Shown here: positions 9,464 to 17,993 of the stretch, piece by piece
Layout of the letters: each line of letters starts with the position of its first letter
Position numbering within the stretch: the first letter of the stretch is position 1
Assembly (NCBI GenBank): GCA_963800215.1
Contig: CAWCZY010000004.1
Coordinates: 186,001-250,000, forward strand
Direction: 5' to 3'
DNA: 64,000 nucleotides
DNA from: JAJPKK01 sp963800215
Lineage (GTDB): Bacteria > Pseudomonadota > Alphaproteobacteria > Rhizobiales > Xanthobacteraceae
Translations under genes and position numbers: made by a program
Notes under the pieces: model-generated
Told to the model about the DNA's origin: nothing
What the model saw: the letters and a program-made list of their open reading frames with translations, nothing else
Databases searched by the model: none

Positions 9464-9491
9464 CTGTCGATGGGTCTGTTCCCATCGACAG
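9464..9491 (+). terminator. Strong hairpin after the last porin
   Basis: A perfect 11-bp inverted repeat (CTGTCGATGGG at 9464-9474 and CCCATCGACAG at 9481-9491) with a 6-base loop lies 33 bases after the porin stop codon. There is no T-tract behind it, so it is a terminator candidate or an mRNA-stabilising hairpin. The remaining 360 bases up to the kinase gene at 9851 hold no gene I can support. Confidence 0.45.
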
Positions 9492-9850
9492 CACTTGCCG
9501 TATTATTGTGCAGACTTGGTGCGAGGGCGGCGTGCAATTTTGTATTTTTTTCATATAAGATAGTTGATAGACCCACATCGATTTTTTATGTACTAATGGC
9601 CGAGAGTTCGCGGGCCGGCCAACCTTGAGGACATCGCGTCAGCGCAATGCCACCTGCATCTGGTGTACACACGGAAATCGGCCCGCGACGATCAACTCCT
9701 TGCGAATCTTTGCAGAACCCAGACCGGCCGGCGTTACGTCGAGCGGGCGCCGCGGCGCGCTCCAAAACCGGCAGGGAATCTGGAAAAAAGATTCTCGGGT
9801 CCGGCCTTCGCCGGCTATGGGAATTTTCCCGTATAAATAATGTCGCCAAG

Positions 9851-11461
9851 ATGGACATCGGATTCGTTCCGGCGGCAACTGCATCGGCCTCCGATGATGA
9901 TGCGCAGCCTGGTACACGGCTTGGCCAAGCGTTCCTGCGGGCCGCGCTGAGCCTCGTGATATTTCCCGTGACGCTGGTCGGCGCGATGTCCGTCGTGCTG
10001 GCTGTGGTCATCCGATATACGTCACTCGAGTTCAACTCGATCCTCTATCTGATCCCGGTGATGATTTCGGCGATCCGCTGGGGGGTGGTGCCGGCAATGT
10101 TCGCCGCGCTCGCGAGCGTCGCGGTGTCCGATTTCTTCTTTATTCCGCCGCTCTACAGTTTCTCGGTCAACGACCCGCACCAGGTCGTCGACCTCGCCCT
10201 GTTCCTGTTCGTCGCGCTCGTGACCGGCAATCTCGCCGCAAGGCTGCAGCGCGAGGCCGACAGCTCGCGCCGCCGCGAGCACGAAGTTCACAACCTCTAT
10301 CTGCTGTCGCGCCGCCTGGCGCTGTGTTCGACGGCGTCCGACCTCGTCGAGGCGATCCAGGAATATCTCACCAGCCATCTCGGCCGCCAGGCCTTCCTGA
10401 TCCGGCCGCCCCACGACAATGCCGAAAGCGACATGCCGATCGACGGTGTCTTCATGTCCACGCGCCTGCGCGCAGAAGCCGCCGAAATGGTCGCCGCCAA
10501 GGACCCTCGCTCGCGCTTGGTGTTCGATCCCGATCTCCAAAATCTGTGGGCGCTCAAATCGATCACGACGCAGACCACCGACCACGGCGTTCTCGCCGTC
10601 AATCTCGGCAAACAGTCCCGCCGCGAAACCGGCCAGTTGAACGACCGCATCGAGGCCATATTGTCGGAGGCCGCGGCGACGCTCATGCGCATCGACGCGG
10701 TGACCGCTTTCGCCAACGCGAACCTGCGGCTGCAGTCCGATTTTCTCAAGACCGCGCTGATCGGCAGCGTGTCCCATCAATTGCGCTCGCCGATCGCGTC
10801 GATATTGGGCTCCACCAGCGTGCTCGACGGCATCCCCGCGTTGCGCAACGACCGGCGCGTGCGCTCGCTGGTCGACGGCATGCACCGGGAAGCCCGGCGC
10901 CTGGACAACGACATTCAAAACCTCCTGGATACCGTGAGGATCACCGACACCGGGATCAAGCCGGTGATGGAATGGACCGACCCGGGCGACGTGATCACCG
11001 CGGCGATCCGGCAGCGGTCGCACCGCCTCGGCGGGCACAAGCTGGAGGTCGACGTGGCGGAGGGGCTGCCGCTGCTGAAGGTCGACTCCGGCCTGGTCGA
11101 GCAGGCCGTCGGGCAGGTCATCGAGAATGCCGGCAAATATTCCCCGGTGGATTCCACCATCGCGATCAAGGCCCAAGCCGACGCCGGAGAGCTGATCGTC
11201 ACGGTCACCGACGAAGGAATGGGACTGATGCCGGACGAGGCCGCGCAGATGTTCAAGCAGGCGTTTCGCGGCCGCCGCCAGCTCGGAGCAATCCCGGGTC
11301 TCGGACTCGGCTTGTGGATTGCCAGGATATTCGTCGCCGCGAACGGCGGGTCGATCGCCGCGCGAAGTCTCGGGCCAGGAAGGGGAACCACGGTGACTAT
11401 TCGTTTTCCGGTCAATGCCGCCGCCAACGCCGACGCTTCGAACCATGCCCAAATCAACTAA
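9851..11461 (+). CDS. KdpD-like membrane sensor histidine kinase (short form)
   Basis: The 536-residue protein has an N-terminal block of four hydrophobic segments (about residues 25-115) that matches the DUF4118 sensor region of KdpD, then a GAF-like stretch and a kinase core. The H-box is SVSHQLRSPIAS with the phospho-acceptor His at residue 309. The N-box is VIENAGKYSP, and the G-boxes are TDEGMGLMPDEA and GLGLGLWIARIF. The start at 9851 is preferred over an upstream ATG at 9647 because residues before it are arginine-rich and precede the family start. The N-terminal universal-stress and KdpD domains of classical KdpD are missing, as in orphan KdpD-like kinases. It overlaps the response regulator by 17 bases, so the two are translationally coupled. 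No kdpFABC pump genes are in the window. Confidence 0.82.
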   Translation: MDIGFVPAATASASDDDAQPGTRLGQAFLRAALSLVIFPVTLVGAMSVVLAVVIRYTSLEFNSILYLIPVMISAIRWGVVPAMFAALASVAVSDFFFIPPLYSFSVNDPHQVVDLALFLFVALVTGNLAARLQREADSSRRREHEVHNLYLLSRRLALCSTASDLVEAIQEYLTSHLGRQAFLIRPPHDNAESDMPIDGVFMSTRLRAEAAEMVAAKDPRSRLVFDPDLQNLWALKSITTQTTDHGVLAVNLGKQSRRETGQLNDRIEAILSEAAATLMRIDAVTAFANANLRLQSDFLKTALIGSVSHQLRSPIASILGSTSVLDGIPALRNDRRVRSLVDGMHREARRLDNDIQNLLDTVRITDTGIKPVMEWTDPGDVITAAIRQRSHRLGGHKLEVDVAEGLPLLKVDSGLVEQAVGQVIENAGKYSPVDSTIAIKAQADAGELIVTVTDEGMGLMPDEAAQMFKQAFRGRRQLGAIPGLGLGLWIARIFVAANGGSIAARSLGPGRGTTVTIRFPVNAAANADASNHAQIN

Positions 11462-12140
11462 CTCCGTGCTGGTGATCGACGACGAACCTCAAATCCGGAG
11501 GTTCGTCGGTGCCGGGCTCGAGCTGCACGGCTACACCGTAAAGGAGGCGGATACTGGTGCCGTCGGGCTCAGCACCGCCGCCCACATGCAGCCCGACGTG
11601 ATCGTGCTCGACCTCGGGCTGCCCGACATGAGCGGCATCGAAGTGCTCGAATCGGTGCGCGCGTGGTCGAACGTCCCGATCATCGTGCTTTCGATCGAAT
11701 CGGCCGAGGAGCAGAAGGTGATGCTGCTCAAGCTCGGCGCGGACGACTACATCGTCAAGCCATTCGGCATCGCCGAGCTCGCGGCACGCTGCGAAGCGGC
11801 GCTGCGCCGCTATCACAAGAGCGCCGACAAGAATCCGATCGTGCAAACCGGCGCCCTCGTCGTCGATCTGGTTTCGCGGTCGGTGACGCTCGGCGAAGAG
11901 CGGGTCACGCTGACGCGCAAAGAATACCGGCTGCTCCACGTGCTGGCCACCCATCTCGGCCTCGTCGTCACGCACCAGCAATTGATCAAGGAAATCTGGG
12001 GCAGGGCGCTGGGCGACAACGTGCAGTATCTGCGGATGCTGGTGCGCAAATTGCGTCAGAAGATCGAGGTGGATCCGAACCAGCCGAAGTTCCTCATCAC
12101 CGAATCCGGCGTCGGGTATCGCCTGGAGCGGCACAAATAG
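11445..12140 (+). CDS. KdpE-like OmpR-family response regulator
   Basis: The 231-residue product has a receiver domain (about residues 7-120) with the acidic pair DDE near the N-terminus, the phospho-acceptor Asp56 in VLDLGLPDMSG, and the conserved Lys in DDYIVKPFG. A winged-helix DNA-binding domain follows (about 133-230), with RKEYRLLHVLATHLGLVVTH and the recognition-helix region NVQYLRMLVRKLRQKIE, which is characteristic of KdpE. It starts inside the 3' end of the kinase gene. Because the pair sits directly after the porin array and lacks its usual pump operon, control of outer-membrane genes is a possible role, but that is inference. Confidence 0.87.
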   Translation: MPKSTNSVLVIDDEPQIRRFVGAGLELHGYTVKEADTGAVGLSTAAHMQPDVIVLDLGLPDMSGIEVLESVRAWSNVPIIVLSIESAEEQKVMLLKLGADDYIVKPFGIAELAARCEAALRRYHKSADKNPIVQTGALVVDLVSRSVTLGEERVTLTRKEYRLLHVLATHLGLVVTHQQLIKEIWGRALGDNVQYLRMLVRKLRQKIEVDPNQPKFLITESGVGYRLERHK

Positions 12141-12219
12141 GACCAGGGTCAGAGTGAATCTTTGTCGCGACCTCATCCTTCAGGACGAGGCCGCGAGAGC
12201 ACGCCCTCAGGCGTCTGCG

Positions 12220-12774
12220 CTATTCTGCGGACGCGTTTCGGCCGGCCTCGAACCGCGCATTGATTTCGCGATCCGGCCAGTCCGGTGGCTCGACCGCGCC
12301 GAGCATCTCACGTCCGTGTTTTGTCTGCGGGTAAAGATACCGCTCGATCAGCCAAGCGCGCGAGCTCGGAACAAACTCTTCCAGCAACGCCTGCGCCTTT
12401 TTGCGGGCGGCCGGATAACGGGTGCCCCAGCCGGAAAATCCCGTGGCCAGGATCTCGATCGCCAGGATGATGGTTGCGATGGAAACGAGTCCCTCGTTGG
12501 CCCGCTTGGCGCTGCGGCACGACGTCGACTTCCTGAACAAACGCTGGAAGGTCAGGTCGATTTCGATGAAATTGCGAATCTCGGGATGCCACAAAATGTC
12601 GGGCAGGCACGAATAGCCGTTCATTTCGTGGTATCGGACGATGAACGGCGTGCACTTTTCAAGCAAACCCCTCGGCAGGAACGAAAAGTCCGTTCTTCTG
12701 CCGGCAGGCCTGATCGGCGATCCGCGGGGCTTTCCACCAGAAGCCTTGACCGGCATTGAAAACGCCCCGCGCAT
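12220..12774 (-). CDS. Hypothetical protein
   Basis: A 184-residue product of no family I recognise. Its middle contains CLPDILWHPEIRNFIEIDL and FSGWGTRYPAARKKAQALL, which look like a folded globular protein, and it has normal amino-acid composition, unlike the arginine-rich reading of the opposite strand. One hydrophobic segment (GLVSIATIILAIEILATGF, about residues 96-114) could be a membrane anchor or a buried helix. The start is uncertain: several ATG codons are possible and none has a good ribosome-binding site. It is convergent with the response regulator gene and 80 bases from it. Confidence 0.45.
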   Translation of the reverse strand: MRGAFSMPVKASGGKPRGSPIRPAGRRTDFSFLPRGLLEKCTPFIVRYHEMNGYSCLPDILWHPEIRNFIEIDLTFQRLFRKSTSCRSAKRANEGLVSIATIILAIEILATGFSGWGTRYPAARKKAQALLEEFVPSSRAWLIERYLYPQTKHGREMLGAVEPPDWPDREINARFEAGRNASAE

Positions 12775-13046
12775 CGTGAAGATGAGAATCGACTTTACGG
12801 GGGCACGACATATTAATTCGAGTAGGAAACTTGCGCCGAATAATTTCTAAATAATATATTTTGACACGTGCCGTTAGACCCGGCGGGCAAAGTCAGCGCT
12901 GTGGATTTGACGGCCTCCGGCATCATAAATCGGTAATGATAGGTCACCGTGTTCGAGTGACCTTCGCCTTCGCGGTCAGTTGCAGCCTGATCATGGCAAG
13001 CAACCGCCGGATCGGGTCGATTGCGTCGATCCGCCGAGGGGGCTTG

Positions 13047-13409
13047 ATGTACCTCAAGAGCGAACAGCCGCCGTTGCGCTATCAATTGCAAAAGCTGCAT
13101 GCAACAGGGAGATCGGCCATGCCTTCATCCGACAAGCGCGATCTCGGCGAATTGGAAGTCTACAAGATGCTGGAGCGCCTCGGGATCGAGTTGGGTGCCG
13201 GCGTCGTACCGCGATATGGTCTTATGTACACATCAGCCGTTCGGACTTGCCGTAATTGCGGGTCGGTTCGCGCATGCACCGAGTGGCTGGGAGCTACGTC
13301 CGCAACCGGCGTCGCTCCCGTCGCTCCCGGCTTCTGCCCGAACGCCGATCTCCTGTTCGAATTGGAGTTGAATGGGCAGACCGTTTCCCGCAGCACCGTC
13401 GAGCACTGA
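13047..13409 (+). CDS. DUF6455-like small cysteine protein
   Basis: The 120-residue protein has the pattern RDLGELEVYKMLERLGIELG, then CRNCGSVRACTEWL and APGFCPNADLLFEL, which fits the alphaproteobacterial DUF6455 family of unknown function. Four Cys residues (CxxC, then single Cys before EWL and in FCPNA) could bind a metal; this is inferred from spacing. The start at 13047 is preceded by CCGAGGGGGCTTG, a strong purine-rich binding site, and two earlier in-frame ATGs give an arginine-rich extension with no support. It stands alone, with a convergent glycine-rich protein gene downstream. Confidence 0.62.
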   Translation: MYLKSEQPPLRYQLQKLHATGRSAMPSSDKRDLGELEVYKMLERLGIELGAGVVPRYGLMYTSAVRTCRNCGSVRACTEWLGATSATGVAPVAPGFCPNADLLFELELNGQTVSRSTVEH

Positions 13410-13497
13410 CCGTGCGGTCGCCGTGGATCGCGCCGCCATCAGGTGCGATCGCTCCGCGGAGGGCGGGAAAATCCCGCCCCCCATTCTTGGTCCGGTC

Positions 13498-13929
13498 TCA
13501 GCCGCACACCCAGACGTAGCCGATCGGGCTCGGCGCCCAGCAGCTGCCGACGCCATAGGGCCACCATTGGCCGCCATACCACCGTCTTCCGGTGCCGTAC
13601 CAAGTGCCGCCGTAGTAGCGCCCGCCGACGCGGTAGCCGCCGCCGGCCACGCCGACACCGCCGCCGCGAACGACTGCGCCGCCACGATAGGCACCTCCGC
13701 CTCCGCCTGCGACAGCACCGCCGCGGAAGCCGCCACCGCCGCCGCCGCGGCCACCACCGCCGCCGCCGCCGCCATGGCCGCCACCGCCCCCACGCACGAG
13801 CTCTGCACTGGACTCGGGCACTGCGGCTTCCAGACCGTGCGGAATGAGCGGACTGGCCTGTATTCGCGCCAGCGTGGCTGGCGCGATCAGGAGTGCGGCG
13901 GCGATCGAAACGAGATAGATCTTGGACAT
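13498..13929 (-). CDS. Exported glycine-rich protein
   Basis: The 143-residue product has a signal peptide (MSKIYLVSIAAALLIAPATL, cleavage probably after ARIQA). It is followed by a region of about 60 residues built from poly-Gly with interspersed Arg, His, Phe and Ala, then a Tyr/Trp-rich tail (RYYGGTWYGTGRRWYGGQWW). A ribosome-binding site GGAGGA precedes the start by 4-5 bases. Proteins of this kind are common as small secreted or surface proteins in rhizobia, but no activity is known. The repetitive Gly codons make the opposite strand open for a long distance, which is a shadow and not a gene. Confidence 0.7.
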   Translation of the reverse strand: MSKIYLVSIAAALLIAPATLARIQASPLIPHGLEAAVPESSAELVRGGGGGHGGGGGGGGRGGGGGGFRGGAVAGGGGGAYRGGAVVRGGGVGVAGGGYRVGGRYYGGTWYGTGRRWYGGQWWPYGVGSCWAPSPIGYVWVCG

Positions 13930-14076
13930 TTATCCTCCTCCACTGGATTTCAAACCAGCGCGATGCACCTCCTATCACGGTCGGAAGCGTCGCGCGAGTT
14001 GCGGGCCTGCGCCGCTCGAATGCCGGGAACGGCCATCGCGCGCCCGAACAGCGCGGGACGGCGTCGCGCAGTCACT

Positions 14077-14334
14077 TCAACGAAAACTCTCGTCCCTCAC
14101 GTGCAGGTAGAGTTGGGACTGACAAATCTGTGTCGTGCGAACGAAATGATGTCGCTGCGTCCACACGAAGGCGTCACAAGAGTGCGAGGGTTGCGCAAGC
14201 GCCGGTGCCGCCGATTGACGCGAGAAGCTGTGGAAACCCGGGCTGCCTCCTTTTGCATTCGCGCCGGCGGCTTGGAACAGGCATGGCACGCACAGGCAGG
14301 CTGCGATCGGAATGAAAGCTGCGAATCTCGTCAT
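14077..14334 (-). CDS. Small exported hypothetical protein
   Basis: The 85-residue product begins with a typical signal peptide (MTRFAAFIPIAACLCVPCLF, cleavage near GANA) and has a strong ribosome-binding site (GGAGGAGG) upstream of its ATG. The mature part, about 55 residues, contains two Cys and several His and has no recognisable family. It lies between the glycine-rich protein and the esterase on the same strand. Real status rests on the signal peptide and the ribosome-binding site. Confidence 0.5.
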   Translation of the reverse strand: MTRFAAFIPIAACLCVPCLFQAAGANAKGGSPGFHSFSRQSAAPALAQPSHSCDAFVWTQRHHFVRTTQICQSQLYLHVRDESFR

Positions 14335-14415
14335 GTGCGTGCCTCCTCCGCGCCGGATGGAACCACGTCGAAAATACCGATTCGCAGCAGTGAAACATTG
14401 ATCCGAAACAACACG

Positions 14416-15363
14416 TCAGGCTTGCTGTCTTTGTGCCGGGCGGTGTGACGGCGCCGGCTGCGGCGTGCCGACGGCATCGCCGACGAAGCGCACGATCCGG
14501 TCCTGGGCCGTGCGCGATTCCGGGAAGAACAGCAGCGGATAGACGTGCATGAGGCCGGCTTCCTCGTGGTATTCGAGCTCGGCTCCTTCCGCCGCGGCCC
14601 GCGCGGCCAGGCGCCGGGCGTCGGTGACGAGGATGTCGTGGGTGCCGCACAACATCAGGATCGGCGGCAAGCCCGCGAGATCGCCGTAGAGCGGACTGAC
14701 GCGGGGGTCGGCGGTCGACATGGCGCCGGCATACCACCGCCCCGCCGCCTTCGGGCCGGCGCGCACCAGCAGCGGATCGACCTTCTCGATCTCCTGCTGC
14801 GCCGGGTCCGTCATTGTGACATCCAGCCAGGGCGACACCAGCACCAGCGCCGCCGGCCTCGGAAGTCCCGCGGCCATCGCCTGCATGGCGAGCGACATCG
14901 CCAGGCCGCCGCCGGCGGAATCCCCCATCAGTACCAGTTGCGAGGCGTTGCTATGGGCGAGGACATCGCGATACACGCCGAGCACGACGGCGCTCGCCGC
15001 CGCGCAATCATGCTCTGGCGCCAGGGGATAGAGCGGCACCGTGAACGTCATCCCCAGCCGCTCCGCCATCGTTGCGATGAAGTACCAGTGCCAGCGGAAG
15101 ATGCCCTCCACATAGGCGCCGCCATGGATGTACATCACGCGGCCCGCAGACCGCCCCGCGCGAGGCGCGACGGTGTAGACCTCGTAGCCGTTCAACGTCT
15201 TCGATGAAATGTCGAGCCGGCGCCGCATCGCGGCAGACGGGCGCGCCGGACCGACGCGGTGATGCCTGATGTGCTCCGCCAGGGCGCGCTCGTCGGCGAA
15301 CTGGCTCCCGACCCGCGCGAGGCGGACCGCAAACGCCGTCGCCCGGGCGATCAAGCTGGCCAT
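14416..15363 (-). CDS. HSL-family alpha/beta hydrolase (esterase/lipase)
   Basis: The 315-residue enzyme shows the hormone-sensitive-lipase family layout: oxyanion-hole motif YIHGGAYVEG, nucleophile motif LMGDSAGGGLA with catalytic Ser, then CGTHDILVTDA carrying the acid and HVYPLLFFPE carrying the catalytic His. It should hydrolyse small carboxylic esters in the cytoplasm. The start at 15363 is chosen because GGAGACCTGAAG precedes it; an extension of 44 residues to 15495 would begin in a repeat (CTACTTTGCATGGGGTTGT) and has no matching sequence. It is probably a single-gene unit; the phosphonopyruvate decarboxylase behind it begins a separate gene pair. Confidence 0.83.
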   Translation of the reverse strand: MASLIARATAFAVRLARVGSQFADERALAEHIRHHRVGPARPSAAMRRRLDISSKTLNGYEVYTVAPRAGRSAGRVMYIHGGAYVEGIFRWHWYFIATMAERLGMTFTVPLYPLAPEHDCAAASAVVLGVYRDVLAHSNASQLVLMGDSAGGGLAMSLAMQAMAAGLPRPAALVLVSPWLDVTMTDPAQQEIEKVDPLLVRAGPKAAGRWYAGAMSTADPRVSPLYGDLAGLPPILMLCGTHDILVTDARRLAARAAAEGAELEYHEEAGLMHVYPLLFFPESRTAQDRIVRFVGDAVGTPQPAPSHRPAQRQQA

Positions 15364-15469
15364 CTTCAGGTCTCCACGTCGTGACGGTAATCGCGGCAAG
15401 GCGGCCACGACGGTGCGACGAAGAACCCCCGTTTTGTAGGTATTTTGATACCCGACAGCATGAAGAATT

Positions 15470-15488
15470 CTACTTTGCATGGGGTTGT
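15470..15488 (+). repeat. 19-bp dispersed repeat, copy 1
   Basis: CTACTTTGCATGGGGTTGT occurs here and identically at 56545-56563, both times in a noncoding gap about 65-85 bases beyond the 3' end of a gene on the minus strand. Function unknown. Confidence 0.5.
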
Positions 15489-15552
15489 TTTTCAAAAAAA
15501 TGAATCCCCCGCCCGTTTGGGCCGCGCGCGAGCGTCAGGCGCAGCTGTACTG

Positions 15553-16689
15553 CTACCGGCCGACCCCCAGCGACCGCATGAAGCCCAGCTTGGCGTCCCT
15601 CGGCGTCCCCTTCGGGCGCCCGAGGTTTGCCCGCGAAGAAGAGCACGTGCGGATCTCCAGGAACACGGAACGGCCGATCGACAGCGCCTTGCCGACATCG
15701 CGGCCGATGTCGGCGCCGTCGGCCACGCGCCATGCCGCGGCGTAGCCGCAGGCGCGCGCCAAGGCCGGCATGTCGATGGCGAACCCCTTGGTCGGCTGGC
15801 CGCCGACCGATTCGTGGGTGCCGTTGTTCATCACGATGTGCAGCAGGTTGGGCAGCGCCGCGCTCGTCGTCATGCCGCCCATGTGCATGATCAGCGCGCC
15901 GTCGCCGTCGATGCAGACGACGGTCGTTTCCGGCCGCGCCAGTGCGATGCCGGAGGCGATCTGCAGGGCGTGCCCCATGGAACCGACGGTGAGAAAGTCG
16001 CGGTCGGTCGCGAGCCCGGCCGCGAGGCGCATCTCGTAAAGCTCGCGCGACGCCTTGCCGGTGGTGCTGACCACGACCGCATGCCCGGGCAGGGCGGCCA
16101 CCACCGCCTTGAGGGCGTCCTCGCGGGTGAGCGGATAAAGCGGCTGCGGCAGGTCGGCTTCGTCGCCGGTGAAGGTGCCCTTGCGCACCACCAGGGCGAC
16201 CGGCCGCGATCGTGTCCGCGCCTGATCGATCAGGCGGCCCACCGTGTCGCCGGGGTCGGCGCTGCCGGCATCCAGCACCGCATGGGGAATTTCGAGGCAG
16301 TCGAGCAGGTCGAGAGTGATCCGCCCCTGCTTGCCGTGCTGCGGCTCGTCGTGGAGCTGCCTGCCGTCGAGCACCTCGCCGCGCCAGCCGATCAGTAGCA
16401 GCGCCGGCATGGCGTAGACCTCGCTGTCCATCAGCGACGTGAGCGGGTTGACGGCGTTGCCGAGCCCGGAGTTCTGCATGTAGACGCAACCGATGGCACC
16501 GGTCGCGAGGTGATATCCGGCGGCGAGGCCGACGGCGCTACCCTCGTTGGCGGCAATGACGTGACGCTCCGCCGGCACCGTCTTGGACAGATGGGAGCAA
16601 AACGGCTGCAGCAGGGAATCGGGCACGCCGGCGAAGAACCCGACCCCATTCTGTTCGAGAATGGCGAGGAAGGCGGCAGGATCGATCAT
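15553..16689 (-). CDS. aepY: Phosphonopyruvate decarboxylase
   Basis: The 378-residue thiamine-diphosphate enzyme should convert phosphonopyruvate to phosphonoacetaldehyde and CO2, pulling the unfavourable PEP mutase reaction forward. The N-terminal half has GVPDSLLQPFCSHL and the catalytic-Glu region IAANEGSAVGLAAGYHLATG. The C-terminal half has the ThDP/Mg motif CIDGDGALIMHMGGM with NNGTHESVGGQPT, a signature of this subfamily. Its start ATG overlaps the stop codon of the mutase gene in an ATGA junction, showing translational coupling. The third step enzyme (AEP transaminase or dehydrogenase) is not adjacent, so the end product is open. Confidence 0.9.
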   Translation of the reverse strand: MIDPAAFLAILEQNGVGFFAGVPDSLLQPFCSHLSKTVPAERHVIAANEGSAVGLAAGYHLATGAIGCVYMQNSGLGNAVNPLTSLMDSEVYAMPALLLIGWRGEVLDGRQLHDEPQHGKQGRITLDLLDCLEIPHAVLDAGSADPGDTVGRLIDQARTRSRPVALVVRKGTFTGDEADLPQPLYPLTREDALKAVVAALPGHAVVVSTTGKASRELYEMRLAAGLATDRDFLTVGSMGHALQIASGIALARPETTVVCIDGDGALIMHMGGMTTSAALPNLLHIVMNNGTHESVGGQPTKGFAIDMPALARACGYAAAWRVADGADIGRDVGKALSIGRSVFLEIRTCSSSRANLGRPKGTPRDAKLGFMRSLGVGR

Positions 16690-17993
16690 GGCGGCGCTGC
16701 CAGCGGAATGAGCCGCAGGATGTCATCGACCGACATGCACAGCTTGTCGACCTCGAGGCAGCGGCCGTTCGCCAGGATGGTGCGCGCGGCGGCCATCATG
16801 GCCGGATAGGATGCGCGCAGGAGGTGGTTGGCGTAAATGACCACATTGACGCCCCTGGCCTCGAGTTCGTGCTCGTACACGCCGGTGTAGCTGGTCGGTA
16901 TCGCCACCAGCATCGTCCCGGCATCCGCCTTGCGAAAGCGGTCGCAGAACGCAAAGACTTCGCCGGGGTCCCGGCTGCGGCTGTGGATCACGATGCCGTC
17001 GGCGCCCGCCGCCACATATTCGCGTGCCCGGACGAGAGCGTCGTCGAGCCCGGCATCGAGGATCAGGCTTTCGATCCGGCCGATCACGGCGAACTCGTTC
17101 GTCACCTGGGCGGTCTTGCCCGCGCGGATCTTTCGGCAGAAATTTTCGATGCTCTCCTGTTGTTGCGACACGTCGGTGCCGTGCAGGGAATTCCTCTTCA
17201 GGCCGGTCTTGTCTTCGATGACGACGGCGGAAACGCCCATCCGTTCCAGCGAGCGGACGGTGAAAGCGAAATGCTCCACGCGTCCTCCCGTGTCGGCATC
17301 GTAGAGCAGCGGCTTGGTGGTGACCTCGAACAGATCGTTGAGGGCGGCGAACCGGGTGCTGTGGTCCAAAGCCTCGATGTCCGGCTTTCCCCTGACCGTG
17401 GAATCGACGAGGCTCGACGACCACATGGCGTCGAACCGCGCGCAACGCCGGTCATGCTCGGCGGCCGCCGCTTCGGCGATGAGGCCGCACAGAGGGCTGT
17501 GCACTTCCAGCACCCGGACGAATCCGCAGGCGGCGAGCTGCCGGCGCAGCTGACGAAGGCGGATGGTCGGGGTGGTGCCCGGCGCGCGCGGCTGCCCCTC
17601 GGGCAGGTCGGGATCCTCGTCCTCGGCGCCGGGCACCTCGATGATCTCGCCGCCCCATTCGGCCATGGCGGCCGAGGCCTGGTCGCGATAGCGGCGCTGC
17701 GGCCCGGAAATCCAATCTTCGCCGTGGATCATGTAATCCGGACGGATTTTTCTCAAATTCGGGCCGTAGTCCAAATCCTCCTGCGGGATGACCAGTTTCA
17801 CCCCCGAGATGTTTTCGAGGATCCGCTTGCGATGGCGGTATTCCAGGCAGGGCTTCTGCTTGAGCCTGGACGCGGCCTGGTCGGAGAGCAGACCGATGAC
17901 GACTTCACCGTAGCGGCGGCCGGTCTCGATCACGCTGATATGGCCGTGGCGGAGGATATCGGCGGTCATCCCGATATAGACGGTCTTCGACAT
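16686..17993 (-). CDS. aepX: Phosphoenolpyruvate mutase with N-terminal nucleotidyltransferase-like domain
   Basis: The 435-residue protein joins two modules. Residues 1-135 look like a cytidylyltransferase-type fold (VYIGMTADILRHGHISVI with the HxGH signature, then YMIHGEDW). Residues about 165-435 are the PEP mutase/isocitrate-lyase-superfamily barrel, with SSSLVDSTVRGKPD, the mutase-defining motif EDKTGLKRNSL near residue 260, and DGIVIHSRS. It should isomerise PEP to phosphonopyruvate, the first step of C-P bond biosynthesis. The start at 17993 is preferred over 18050 because the nucleotidyltransferase core begins immediately after it. The fusion suggests that the phosphonate may be CMP-activated for attachment to a lipid or polysaccharide; that is inference. 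Confidence 0.9.
   Translation of the reverse strand: MSKTVYIGMTADILRHGHISVIETGRRYGEVVIGLLSDQAASRLKQKPCLEYRHRKRILENISGVKLVIPQEDLDYGPNLRKIRPDYMIHGEDWISGPQRRYRDQASAAMAEWGGEIIEVPGAEDEDPDLPEGQPRAPGTTPTIRLRQLRRQLAACGFVRVLEVHSPLCGLIAEAAAAEHDRRCARFDAMWSSSLVDSTVRGKPDIEALDHSTRFAALNDLFEVTTKPLLYDADTGGRVEHFAFTVRSLERMGVSAVVIEDKTGLKRNSLHGTDVSQQQESIENFCRKIRAGKTAQVTNEFAVIGRIESLILDAGLDDALVRAREYVAAGADGIVIHSRSRDPGEVFAFCDRFRKADAGTMLVAIPTSYTGVYEHELEARGVNVVIYANHLLRASYPAMMAAARTILANGRCLEVDKLCMSVDDILRLIPLAAPP

Noticed and set aside
9464..9491. Hairpin as an operator for the kinase gene
   Set aside because: It lies 360 bases from the kinase start and directly behind the porin stop; a 3' end role fits better.
12154..12759. 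Plus-strand reading opposite the hypothetical gene at 12220
   Set aside because: Its composition is Arg/Ala-heavy, and the minus-strand reading looks like a folded protein; only one of the two can be real.
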